This document shows positions 35,267 to 44,400 of a stretch of DNA of 64,000 nucleotides, piece after piece. Location: the NCBI GenBank assembly GCA_016792625.1, contig JAEUKK010000116.1, positions 62,001 through 126,000 of the forward strand. Direction: 5' to 3'. The notes below the pieces were generated by a model. That model was not told where the DNA came from. It ran no database searches and saw nothing but the letters and a program-made list of their open reading frames with translations. Position 1 is the stretch's first letter; every line of letters begins with the position of its first letter. This stretch comes from Deltaproteobacteria bacterium (GTDB taxonomy: Bacteria > Myxococcota_A > UBA796 > UBA2385). The position numbers and the translations under genes are program-made.

Positions 35267-36238
35267 TCAGTGGCCGAGGGCCGCGTACTGCTCTTTGAGC
35301 CCGGGGCGCATGGTCTCGAAGATGAACCCGTAGACGTCGAGGTTGTCTTTGGGCTGCAGACCGGCCTTCACGATGCGCTCGCGCAGGTCGTCGGCCATCG
35401 CCTTGTAGAGCTGGTAGCCGGCCGCCGACGGGGCGGGCTCGTACTCGGTCTCGGGCATCAAGAAGCGGGCCTGCTGGCGGAAGACGCTGGGCTTCACGCA
35501 GTAGTGGGCATCGGGGTAGAGCAGCCCGAGCAGGACCGTGATCATCGGCCAGGTGGCCCGGCCGCCCTCGGCGCCGTCGACCGCGGCGCGGAAGGCGTCA
35601 AAACGCGGGCCGATGTCGCCGGGGCCGTGCAGCAGCTCGACGAAGGCGCGGCAGACGCCGGGGCGCTCTTCGTCGGGCACCCGGCGCAAGGGCCGGATGT
35701 CAGAGGAGCTGCTCACGATCTCAGAGGCTTGCAGGCCGCTGATGATCGCCTCGTAGATCTCGGAGAAGCCGTCGGCGGCGAGCAGGCCGCGCAGGCGCTC
35801 TTCAGAGAGCAGCTCGAGCGCGATGGCGCGGGCGGCGTCGGGGCCGCCGTTGCGGCCGCCCTCGGCGGGCAGTCCGCGCACCTTCTCGAGGTAGGCGGGG
35901 TCTTCGAAGCCGGCGGGGAAGAGCTTCTTGAACAGCGTGACCTGGTCATGGACCGAGATCTGGGACTTGCCCTCGGACTTCGCCTTCTCGCTGACCCGGT
36001 CGCGGCTCTCGGACTTGCGGAGCAGCTCGCCGAGCTCGGCCCGGGCTTTGTCGACGTCGGCGGCGGGGCGCTGGGTCGGGACGATCAGGTGGTAGTAGCC
36101 GTCCTTGATCGTCCGCAGCTCGCCGTCTTGGAACTGGAAGTACCGGTGGGTGCGGTCCTCGTTGGTGAGGACAGCGAGGCCCCACTCAGGACGGCGGGTG
36201 TGCTCGAAAAGAACCTGCTGGTCGGCAAGGTCAGACAT
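35267..36238 (-). CDS. Hypothetical protein with DUF3553-like N-terminus
   Basis: The protein has 323 residues and is soluble. The first 50 (HTRRPEWGLAVL, FQFQDGELRTIKDGYYHL) resemble the small beta-barrel DUF3553 module (PEWGxGxV with a later aromatic/basic strand), which may bind nucleic acid or protein. The remainder is helical and charged, with KLFPAGFEDPAYLEKVRG, a LLGLLYPDAHYCVKPSVFRQQARFL segment and DNLDVYGFIFETMRPG. I do not recognise the larger part. The gene stands alone, with a strong hairpin downstream and a 518-nt gap upstream. Confidence 0.75.
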   Translation of the reverse strand: MSDLADQQVLFEHTRRPEWGLAVLTNEDRTHRYFQFQDGELRTIKDGYYHLIVPTQRPAADVDKARAELGELLRKSESRDRVSEKAKSEGKSQISVHDQVTLFKKLFPAGFEDPAYLEKVRGLPAEGGRNGGPDAARAIALELLSEERLRGLLAADGFSEIYEAIISGLQASEIVSSSSDIRPLRRVPDEERPGVCRAFVELLHGPGDIGPRFDAFRAAVDGAEGGRATWPMITVLLGLLYPDAHYCVKPSVFRQQARFLMPETEYEPAPSAAGYQLYKAMADDLRERIVKAGLQPKDNLDVYGFIFETMRPGLKEQYAALGH

Positions 36239-36756
36239 TCGGTCTCCGGCGCGGGTCGCGCCCCTGGGTCACGAAGGCCGGCCGGTGCCGGTGGCCCTGC
36301 CCGTCGCGAAAAACCGACGGGCCCTGCGTGGCTTTGGCGAGCGGTCGCCAGGGGACGGGGGAGGCTAACCTGTTTGTGGGCGGCGCGCTTCGCCCGCGGA
36401 GAGCGGCGCCTGCAACGTCGTGGGGCGCGACAGGCAGGGGCGCGGGGCGACCGCCGCCAAGGCGCAGCGGAGCCGGTCGGCCCGGCTGCGCCCCGACGAT
36501 GGGCCACCCGGGACAAGAGTCTACGGGCGGGCTGCGGTGGGTCAAGGACCTGCGCGTGGCCTCGCGAGGTTTTGGCGGTGAATCAGCAGGATGGCGTCGG
36601 CGCGGCGGGCCTGCGCCCATCGCCGGGCCGGAGCGGGGGCGTTAGCGGGCGGCCTTGGGGCGGGCGGCGCGGCGCGGCCAGCGTGGCTTGGCGCGGCGCC
36701 CGCGGGCTTGGGTGAGGTGCTCCTTGGCGTCCGAACGCAGCGCGGTGGTCCGACTG
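36239..36756. other. 518-nt divergent intergenic region
   Basis: It holds a perfect 8-bp inverted repeat (36299-36322), a GCGTTAGCGG element near 36640 like the ones before other genes, and no convincing gene. Short open frames on both strands lack ribosome sites and recognisable content. No tRNA-like cloverleaf is seen. Confidence 0.5.
36299..36322. other. 8-bp perfect inverted repeat with A-rich loop
   Basis: GCCCGTCG and CGACGGGC flank the loop CGAAAAAC. It lies 61 nt upstream of the minus-strand gene at 36238. It could be an operator or a leader hairpin. Confidence 0.4.
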
Positions 36757-37632
36757 GTGAGCGAGCAGGTCTCCTCGGTAGAAGAGCTCAGCGTCCTCGG
36801 CGTGGTCGGGGCCGGCCAGATGGGCAATGGCATCGCGCACGTCGCCGCCGCCGCTGGCTATGTCGTCCACCTGCAAGACGTCAGCGCCGCGGCGCTCGAC
36901 AAGGCGCGGGCGACCATCGAGGGCAACCTCGCCCGCCAGATCAAGAAGGGCGCCCTGACCGAGGCCGAGGGCTTCGCGGTCATGGGCCGCATCCACACCT
37001 CGACCGAGGTCGCCCCGCTCGGCGCGGCCCAGCTGGTCATCGAGGCCGCTACCGAGGCCCGGGCGGTGAAGCTCAAGATCTTCGAGGGGCTGGGCCGGGT
37101 GATGGCCCCGCAGGCCCTGCTCGCCTCGAACACCTCGTCGATCTCGATCACCGATCTGGCGGCCCACACCGACCGGCCCGAGCAGTTCATGGGCATGCAC
37201 TTCATGAACCCGGTGCCGGTGATGAAGCTGGTCGAGCTCATCCGCGGGGTGCAGACCTCGGACACGACCTGCGCGGTGGTGACCGCCGCCGCCGAGCGCA
37301 TGGGCAAGACCACCGTGCTGGCGAGCAAAGATGTGCCCGGCTTCATCGTAAACCGCGTGCTGATGCCCTACATCAACGAGGCGGCCCAGGCGCTCTACGA
37401 GGGCGTGGCCACCCGCGAAGACATCGACACGGGCATGAAGCTCGGCACCAACGTGCCCATGGGCCCGCTGACCCTCGCCGACTTCATCGGCCTCGACACC
37501 TGCCTCGCCATCATGGACGTGCTCTACCACGGCTTCCGCGACAGCAAGTACCGGGCCTCGCCCCTGCTCGTGAACCTCGTCGCGGCGGGCCACCTCGGCC
37601 GCAAGTCGGGTCGCGGCTTCTACACCTACTGA
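36757..37632 (+). CDS. 3-hydroxybutyryl-CoA dehydrogenase
   Basis: The GTG at 36757 is chosen because it lies just before the Rossmann strand; a GTG at 36745 is also possible, and neither has a strong ribosome site. The protein has about 291 residues. The NAD loop is LGVVGAGQMGNGIAHVAA. Other marks are EAATEARAVKLKIF, SNTSSISITDLA, the catalytic histidine in GMHFMNPVPVMKLVE, and GFIVNRVLMPYINEA. It oxidises (S)-3-hydroxyacyl-CoA. The following genes supply the neighbouring steps of short-chain beta-oxidation or its reverse. Confidence 0.93.
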   Translation: MSEQVSSVEELSVLGVVGAGQMGNGIAHVAAAAGYVVHLQDVSAAALDKARATIEGNLARQIKKGALTEAEGFAVMGRIHTSTEVAPLGAAQLVIEAATEARAVKLKIFEGLGRVMAPQALLASNTSSISITDLAAHTDRPEQFMGMHFMNPVPVMKLVELIRGVQTSDTTCAVVTAAAERMGKTTVLASKDVPGFIVNRVLMPYINEAAQALYEGVATREDIDTGMKLGTNVPMGPLTLADFIGLDTCLAIMDVLYHGFRDSKYRASPLLVNLVAAGHLGRKSGRGFYTY

Positions 37633-37761
37633 AGCCTATTGAAGAAGCTGCGGCCGGCGGGCAGGGGGTCGACCTGCCCGTCTCCGCGCCGGCGCCTCGG
37701 TGCCCGCACCTCGGTGTCCTGTGGCGCGCTGCTCCACCTTTTCCGCCCCTGCGGAGGTCCC

Positions 37762-38547
37762 GTGTCGACGTTCTCTACGCTGCTTTTCGAGCGCCTCGAC
37801 GGCGGCATCGGTCTGCTCAAGCTCAACCGCCCGCAGAAGCTCAACGCGCTCAACGCGCAGCTGATCAACGAGCTTGACGTGCTCCTCGATGAGGTCGAGG
37901 CGGAGGAGGGCCTGCTGGGCCTCGTGCTCACCGGCGAGGGGCCCCGGGCCTTTGCGGCCGGCGCCGACATCGGCGAGATGGCGAACTACAGCGTCGAGCA
38001 GGCCACCGAGATGGCCCAGCGGGGCCAGCGGGTGCTCTCGCGGCTCGAGACGCTCCGGGTCCCCACCATCGCCGCGGTCAACGGTTTTGCGCTGGGCGGC
38101 GGCTGTGAGCTGGCCATGTGCTGCGACCTCATCCTCGCCGGCGCCAACGCGGTCTTCGGGCAGCCCGAGGTGAAGATCGGCGTGATCCCCGGCTTCGGCG
38201 GCACCCAGCGCCTGCCCCGCCGGGTGGGCGCCCAGCGGGCGCTCGAGCTCACCCTCACCGGCCGCAACGTGAAGGCCGAAGAGGCGGTGCAGATCGGCCT
38301 CGCGCTCAAGATCGCCGACAATGACGTGGTGGAAGAGGCGATCAGCCTCGCCCGCCAGATCGCGGCCAATGCGCCGGTCGCGGTGCGTCTCGCCCGCGCG
38401 GCCTGGCGTGAGGCCGACGCGCCCGCCCTGCGGCTTGGCCTCACCCGCGAGGCCGAGCTCTTCGGCGCCTGCTTTGCCACCGCCGACCAGCGCGAGGGCA
38501 TGGCCGCCCAGCTCGCCCGCCGCGCCCCCCGCTTCACCGGCGCCTGA
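37762..38547 (+). CDS. Enoyl-CoA hydratase
   Basis: The GTG at 37762 follows GGAGGTCCC. The protein has 261 residues, typical for crotonases. The oxyanion-hole region FAAGADIGEM and the two catalytic glutamates in GGGCELAM (near 117) and GQPEVKIGVIPGFGG (near 136) are intact. It hydrates 2-enoyl-CoA to 3-hydroxyacyl-CoA. It sits between 3-hydroxybutyryl-CoA dehydrogenase and acyl-CoA dehydrogenase in the same direction with short gaps, which indicates a shared pathway. Confidence 0.94.
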   Translation: MSTFSTLLFERLDGGIGLLKLNRPQKLNALNAQLINELDVLLDEVEAEEGLLGLVLTGEGPRAFAAGADIGEMANYSVEQATEMAQRGQRVLSRLETLRVPTIAAVNGFALGGGCELAMCCDLILAGANAVFGQPEVKIGVIPGFGGTQRLPRRVGAQRALELTLTGRNVKAEEAVQIGLALKIADNDVVEEAISLARQIAANAPVAVRLARAAWREADAPALRLGLTREAELFGACFATADQREGMAAQLARRAPRFTGA

Positions 38548-38609
38548 GCTCCCTGCCCCGCGCCCCGCGTTAGGCCGCCGGCCTTCTCCGCCCTGGCCTT
38601 GGAGGTCCC

Positions 38610-39773
38610 GTGTTTGAGCTCCCCGAAGACGTGCAAGACATCCGCAACCTCGCGCGCGACTTCGCCCGCAGCGCGGTGCTCCCCGGCGCGACAGAGCGCG
38701 ACCGCTCCCACGCCTTCCCCGCCGAGCTCGTCGGTCAGCTCGGCGAGATGGGCTTTATGGGGCTCTTTGTGCCCGAGGCCTACGGCGGCGCGGGCCAGAG
38801 CGTGCTCGCCTACGTCACCGCGCTCGAAGAGATCTCCTACGCCGACGCCGGCGTGGGCGTCATCATGAGCGTGAACAACTCGCTGGCCGGCTGGCCGATC
38901 CTCGCCTTTGGCACCGAGGAGCAGAAGCAGCGCTACCTGCGGCCCATCGCCGAGGGCAAGAAGGTGGGCTGCTACGCGCTCACCGAGCCCAACGCCGGCT
39001 CGGACGCCGGCGCCCAGCAGACCCGCTACCGCAAAAGCGCCGAAGGCTACGTGCTCAACGGCACCAAGATGTGGATCACCAACGGCCCCCAGGCTGAGAT
39101 CTGCGTGACCTACGCCAACCGCGACCCGGCGCTGCGGCACCGCGGGGTGAGCGCCTTCATCGTCGAGAAGGCCTTCTCCGGCTTCTCGGTCGGCAAGGTC
39201 GAGGAGAAGATGGGCATCGCCTGCTCCTCCACCTCCGAGCTCATCTACGAAGAGCTCCAGGTACCCGCCGAGAACCTCCTCCACCAAGAGGACAGGGGCT
39301 TCGCGGTCGCCATGGCCACCCTCGACGGCGGGCGGATCGGCATCGCCGCCCAGGCCCTCGGCATCGCGCAGCGCGCCTTTGACCTCGGCGTCGCCCACGC
39401 CAAGCAGCGCGAGACCTTCGGCAAGCCCATCTCGACCAACCAGGCGATCCAGTGGATGATCGCCGACATGGGCACGCGCATCGAGGCCGCCCGCCTGCTC
39501 ACCTGGAAGGCGGCCGCGCTCAAGGACGCCAACAAGCATGAGCCCCTCGCGGTGCAGCAAGAGCGCTGCGGCCGGGCCTGCTCGATGGCCAAGCTCTATG
39601 CCAGCGAGACGGCCAACTTCTGCGCCGACAAGGCCCTGCAGATCCACGGCGGCTACGGCTACAGCAAGGAGTACGAGGTCGAGCGGCTCTACCGCGACGC
39701 CCGCATCACCACGCTGTACGAAGGCACCAGCGAGATTCAGCGGCTGGTGATCTCCAAGTCGCTGATCGGCTGA
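38610..39773 (+). CDS. Acyl-CoA dehydrogenase (short-chain type)
   Basis: The GTG at 38610 follows GGAGGTCCC. The protein has 387 residues, the family length. Signatures are CYALTEPNAGSDAGA, the flavin-contacting MWITNGPQAEI, EKMGIACSSTSELIYE, GIAQRAFDLGVAHAKQRETFGKPI and the C-terminal YEGTSEIQRLVISK with the catalytic glutamate near residue 370. It forms a 2-enoyl-CoA from acyl-CoA using FAD. Electron transfer flavoprotein genes are not in the window. Confidence 0.95.
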   Translation: MFELPEDVQDIRNLARDFARSAVLPGATERDRSHAFPAELVGQLGEMGFMGLFVPEAYGGAGQSVLAYVTALEEISYADAGVGVIMSVNNSLAGWPILAFGTEEQKQRYLRPIAEGKKVGCYALTEPNAGSDAGAQQTRYRKSAEGYVLNGTKMWITNGPQAEICVTYANRDPALRHRGVSAFIVEKAFSGFSVGKVEEKMGIACSSTSELIYEELQVPAENLLHQEDRGFAVAMATLDGGRIGIAAQALGIAQRAFDLGVAHAKQRETFGKPISTNQAIQWMIADMGTRIEAARLLTWKAAALKDANKHEPLAVQQERCGRACSMAKLYASETANFCADKALQIHGGYGYSKEYEVERLYRDARITTLYEGTSEIQRLVISKSLIG

Positions 39774-39776
39774 GCC

Positions 39777-40376
39777 TTGTCCGAGGGCGGCGGGCCTGCG
39801 GTGGCCCTGGTCACCGCGACCAGCGCAGAGCTGATCGGGGAGCGGCCGCTGCCCCGGCTCTTGCGCGCGCGGCCGCTGCTGTTCATCTTCGGGCCGCCGG
39901 GCTGCGGCAAGTCCTTGGTCGCGGCCCGGGTCTGCGGCGAGGGCGCGGTCGAGCTGGACGCCGCCGCCCTCTCCCGGGCCGCGGCGGTCGCCGTCCGCAA
40001 TCGCTGCTGGCCGGCCGAGCTCGAGGGGGTGGCCCAGCTCGTGATTGACGGCCCCACCGGGCTGCCCGGTCGGCCTGGGCTGGTCCGCGCGCTCGGCGAG
40101 CTGCTGCTGCGGCGCGCCGAGGCGGGGCTGCGCACCGTGGTCATTGAGGGCGCCGCGGGGCAGAGCGTGCTCCCCTTGATGGAGGCGCTGTCCCCCGCGC
40201 TGCGCTGCACGTTGGTGCTGCGTTTCCCAGAAGGGCGTGGTAGGCGTCGTTTTGCGCTCAGCGCCTGCGCCGACCGGGGCCTGCCGCCTGAGCTGGCCCG
40301 GCGCTGCGCCGAGCTGCACCCCTGGAGCTACAGCGCCGTCCTCTCTTTGCTCGACCGCGCCGCCGCCGGGGACTGA
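39777..40376 (+). CDS. Small P-loop ATPase resembling a minimal DnaA/Hda-type AAA+ domain
   Basis: The protein has 199 residues and starts at a TTG 3 nt after the acyl-CoA dehydrogenase stop, so it is translated by coupling. Walker A is LLFIFGPPGCGKSLVAARV near residue 37. The layout that follows (LVIDGPTGLPG, TVVIEGAAGQSVLPLMEAL, RRFALSACADRGLPPELARR) parallels Hda and the DnaA ATPase core, but the usual DD of Walker B and the sensor/arginine-finger region are weak. Function is uncertain. The last 49 nt overlap a convergent gene. Confidence 0.6.
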   Translation: MSEGGGPAVALVTATSAELIGERPLPRLLRARPLLFIFGPPGCGKSLVAARVCGEGAVELDAAALSRAAAVAVRNRCWPAELEGVAQLVIDGPTGLPGRPGLVRALGELLLRRAEAGLRTVVIEGAAGQSVLPLMEALSPALRCTLVLRFPEGRGRRRFALSACADRGLPPELARRCAELHPWSYSAVLSLLDRAAAGD

Positions 40377-41209
40377 AAGCCGAACTTAAAGTCGACGAAG
40401 AGGGCGCCGGTGCCAAAGCCGCCGTTGCCCTCGAGCTGCCGGCCGGCCCAGCGGTTCCCCGCGTAGTTCGACCAGCGGGCGCTCACGCTCCAGGGGCGCC
40501 AGTCCATCCACCCGACCGACCAGGTGTAGTCGGGGTCCCAGGCCTGCTGCTGTTCGGCGATCGGGTACCAATAGCCGCGGAACTCTCCGAACAGGTGCTC
40601 GCGCCAGCTCACCGTGAAGGTGTTGGAGAAGGCGAGCAGGTGCGCGCCCTCGGTACCGTCGAGCTTGCCGTAGGCGAGGGCATAGTGGCCCATGATCGCG
40701 CCGCCGACCCAGAGGTCGGCGGGCAGCTTGAGGGCCTGCTCGGCGCCGTCGGGCAGGGCATAGCGGTAGCCGACGGTGTTTTGGCCCTGCTTCCAGTGCA
40801 CGGCGGGCGGGGTGCCCTCACGCCAAGGCCAGCGGCTGCCCGTGTAGTTGCTGTGGTCGAAGAAGGCGTTCCACGGCCGCCAATCCCCGTAGCCGAGCGC
40901 GTAGACGAAGTCGGGCGACCAGCCCTCGCGCAGGGCAGGCACGGGGTAAAACAGCGCGTTGAAGCGGATGTAGCTGTGCTCGACCGGGTGCACCGTCGCG
41001 CGGACCCCGAGGGCGGGCTGGGTCCACACGCGCTCACCCAGCTCCTCGCGCGCGCCCGAGAGCGTGGCCGCGGGGATCACCGCGTTGGCGTGCAGCTCGA
41101 GCACCTCGTCCAGGGGGCGCCCGGCTTGCGCAGGGGCGGAGGAGAGCAGGCTGGCCGCCGCGATGGCGCGGAGCCCGCGCGCCCAACGGGCCTGGAAGGG
41201 GATGGTCAT
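40328..41209 (-). CDS. Secreted, internally duplicated aromatic-rich protein (possible beta-barrel)
   Basis: The protein has 293 residues with a clear signal peptide (IAAASLLSSAPAQA). It is rich in Trp, Tyr and Phe in alternating patterns. Two segments about 130 residues apart match: YGDWRPWNAFFDHSNYTGSRW and WMDWRPWSVSARWSNYAGNRW. This suggests a duplicated beta-strand unit, and the composition fits an outer-membrane barrel or a carbohydrate-binding fold. No family is recognised. Its 3' end overlaps the convergent AAA+ gene by 49 nt. Upstream it is divergent from the giant glycosyltransferase. Confidence 0.7.
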   Translation of the reverse strand: MTIPFQARWARGLRAIAAASLLSSAPAQAGRPLDEVLELHANAVIPAATLSGAREELGERVWTQPALGVRATVHPVEHSYIRFNALFYPVPALREGWSPDFVYALGYGDWRPWNAFFDHSNYTGSRWPWREGTPPAVHWKQGQNTVGYRYALPDGAEQALKLPADLWVGGAIMGHYALAYGKLDGTEGAHLLAFSNTFTVSWREHLFGEFRGYWYPIAEQQQAWDPDYTWSVGWMDWRPWSVSARWSNYAGNRWAGRQLEGNGGFGTGALFVDFKFGFQSPAAARSSKERTAL

Positions 41210-41226
41210 GCGGGCTCCTCTGTGGC

Positions 41227-41242
41227 CCCGGCTAACGCCGGG
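41227..41242. promoter_or_regulatory. Short hairpin with GTTAGC core upstream of the secreted protein
   Basis: CCCGGC and GCCGGG flank TAAC, so the minus strand reads GGCGTTAGCC about 20 nt before the gene at 41209. This resembles the GCGTTAGGC elements before other genes in the window and may mark a promoter -10 region. Confidence 0.25.
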
Positions 41243-41489
41243 CGGGGATCGATCCGTCTCGCCGTGCGGGGTTCTGCTCAGGCGCCCCGCGCCCGGCCGA
41301 TAGCGGTCCGGCCCCCACCGGCCTTGAGCGCCGTCGTCCCCGGCTGGAGCCTTCAGATGAGCTCGTCCCCTGTCGACGCAGATCTGGGCCGCCCACCACG
41401 CCGGGCCGGGGGGCGCGCGGCGCGTGCGCAGGCTAGGCCGGCGGCGGGCGTGCGCCGTCACAGAGGCGGGGCGGCCAGGGTGGTGACGC

Positions 41490-44400
41490 ATGGCTGAACA
41501 ACGCGTCGCTCCGGTTGCAGCGCCCCTCCCAGACAGCCTCGCCGCCCTGCTGCCCGCGGCGGTCACCCGCCTGCGGTGGATCGACACCATCCGGTGGGGT
41601 CGCTTCCGGCGCGACGCCACGGTGCCCCCTCCTCCGCCGATCTTGCCCAGCCAGGGGGCAGAGCGGTGGTTGGCCCACCTCGAGCGCCTCGCCGCGGTCG
41701 ACCATGACGGGCACCAGCTCGGCGCGGTGCTGCTCGCCGGCGCGGCGGTCGGGGTGGGCTCGGCCGACCTCAACGACGATGAGCTGCGCCTCTCGACACA
41801 CCACCTGCCGATCATCGAGCGCCGCTGGCTGGCGCTCCGGCGGTGGTCGCGCGAGCGGCTGCGCTCCGCTCCCGGCTTCTCGACCCCCACGCCGGCGGTG
41901 GCCGCCTGGACCGGCCCGCTGGCCGAGGTCGTCAGCCTCTGCTGGACGCACTACCGCTGCTACTTGTCCCTGCGCGAGGTCGGCGCCCTGCGCTGCGGGA
42001 CGCCCCAGTACGAGGCCTACGAGGGCGTCAAGCGCGGCCCCGCGACCCCCGAGGCTGAGCACAAGGCCTTCCTCTGGTTCACGCTGGCCGACCACCTGTT
42101 CATGGGCGTGCAGCAGAACCTCCTGGCGCTCGGCGTGGACCGCATCCAGCGGCTGGCCCGCCGGGGTCGCTTCGCCGACCTCATCGAGATCGCCACGCTG
42201 GGCATGTTGTTCGGCGAGGGGCGCGTGGTCAGCTTCGTGCGCGGCGCCCTGCGCGCGCTCTACGGCCCGGCGCTGGCCGGCGGCCTGCTCGAGCTCGCCG
42301 GCCACCTCGCCGCCGACCTCGAGCCCCGCTTCCGCGAGGTCTGTGATCCGGTCGACCTCGATCTGCGGTGGCTGGCCGAGCGCCTCGCCGAGCTGGTCGA
42401 GGGCGCGCCGGCCCCGCTGGCGGTCTTCGGCGACGAGCTCGAGCTCGCCATCCGCGCAGAGCAGGAGAAGGAGGTCCGGCGCGCCGAGGCCTGGATCGAG
42501 CGGAGCGTCGCCCGCCGGGCGCTGCGCGGCCCAGTCCCCGGCGACGGGTGGGGCCCGCTGCGGGCGGCCCTGCAGGGCACCGTGCACGCGGTCGCCGCCG
42601 ATGGCCTGCGGCGCGCTGATCTCGAGGTGCTCGCCGGGCGCCTCGCCACAGCCATCGACGACGCCGCGCTGGCCGCGCGCAACAGCCCCGAGGTGCCTTG
42701 GTGGCCGGGCGACGGCGAGGAGTACCGGCTGCGGCGCCAACGCAGCGCCGCCGAGGTCGACCGGCTCTTCCACATGCTCGGCCTCGCCGAGCGGGTGGCC
42801 CTCGCGCTGGATCTGTGGTTGGCCGAGCTCCCCCAGAACCCGCAGCACCGGCCGATCTACAAGCGCTTCGTCGAGCTGCTCGAGGACCGCGAGAGCTGCC
42901 AGCTCGTCGAGGAGTGGACCTCTCGCTACGGCCCGCGCCTCGACACCATCTTCGGCGGGCAGCCCTGGTCGGCGGCGATGGACTGCAACCGGCAGCTGCG
43001 CGACCTCGACCTGCGGGTGCGCGAGCTGGTGCTCGACGCGCAACGCTGCGGCGGCAGCCCCGAGATCTGGGGCCTGCTGCACGCGGGCCTGACCGACCGG
43101 CTGCGCGAGCTGCTGCGCCGGCACGGGCTCGGGTCCAACCTCGACCGCGGCGTCCAGCAGCTGATCCGCGCTGAGGAGCTGGTCGAGGCGGCCCGCCTCG
43201 TGCGCGCCACCGGCCTGGTGGGCGCCCAGCCGGGTGACCTCGACGTTCCGGTCACCGTGGCGGTGCACGTGTTCAACGCGCACCCGGCCACCGTGCGCCA
43301 AAACTTGCTGCGCAATCAGCAGATCGACTGGCGGCTCGACCGGCGCTTCCTCGTGCTCGGCACCTCGTCGGCGAACCGGGCCATCGTCGAGGCCGAGCGG
43401 GCGATGTGCGTCGAGACCGGCGCCACGCACTGGTTCCTCACCGCGCGGCGGCACAAGAAGGCGGGCAACCAGAACCGCATCATCCCCAACGCGCCGACCG
43501 ACGCGGCGGGGCGCGGCTACTACTTCACGCTGGACGACGACTACGTCGCGGGCACCCAGGTGCTGCAGCGCATCGTGCCGATGGCCGAGCGCCACCCCAA
43601 GATCGCGTTTTTGCAGCTGCCCATGTACCTCTATGGCAGCGAGTGGCTCGGCATCTCCCGCGCGCGCTTCGCCGACGCGGCGGGCATGGGCGTCTGGGGC
43701 AGCATCACCAGCCCGGGCATGCGCGACGTGCGCCTGCTCTCGCGCGACTTCGCCCACCGGCGCCCGCTCGCGCTGCCTTTTGGCACCAGCACGCTGCTTC
43801 GGCTCGATCCGAAGGTGACCGCGCTGGCCGACACCAACGGCTTTCACACCGGCACGGTCACCGAGGACTTCGCCCAGGGCCAGACCGCCTTTGGTTTGTC
43901 CTACCTGCACCACCCGCGGGCGCCCGAGAACAAGTGGGACGACGGCCTGCTGCTCGACGAGATCTGGGTCGAGGGCGACGGCGTCGAACTTTTTGGTCGC
44001 ATCGCCCAACAGACGCGCTGGTGTGAGGGCTCGATCCGCAACGCGCTGACCATCTGGTCGCCCATCCTCGGCGTGATGAGCCGGGGGCTGCTCGGCCTGC
44101 GCCCCCAGGCCGGCGAGCGGCGGCCGGGTCTGCTGCAGGTGATCTCAGGCACCTTGCTGGCTTTTGGCTACATCCTTGAGCTCGTCAGCATGCTGCTGTT
44201 CTTGGTGGCCTTCCCGCTGACGGTCTTTCAGGCCGAGCCGAGCGGCAGCATCGTCCACAGCTTGTTGTTCTGGGGCTCGCTGTGGGGGGTGCACATGCTC
44301 TTCCACGGCTGGCTGGGCGTTGCCTCGGGCATGTCGGTCATGACCTTCCTCGACCAGCACTTCATCCGCTTCGCCAGCATCACCGGCGTGGCCGAGGGCA

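Noticed and set aside
36328..36645. 105-residue plus-strand frame in the long gap
   Set aside because: Arg/Gly/Pro-rich composition, no ribosome site, no recognisable content.
37986..40319. 777-residue open frame on the minus strand
   Set aside because: It is antisense to the enoyl-CoA hydratase, acyl-CoA dehydrogenase and AAA+ genes.
41210..41489. tRNA or other small RNA gene in the gap
   Set aside because: No GTTCGA-type T-loop with a pairing acceptor stem was found here or in the other gaps.
41433..44009. 858-residue open frame on the minus strand
   Set aside because: It is antisense to the giant glycosyltransferase, whose GT2 motifs are unmistakable.
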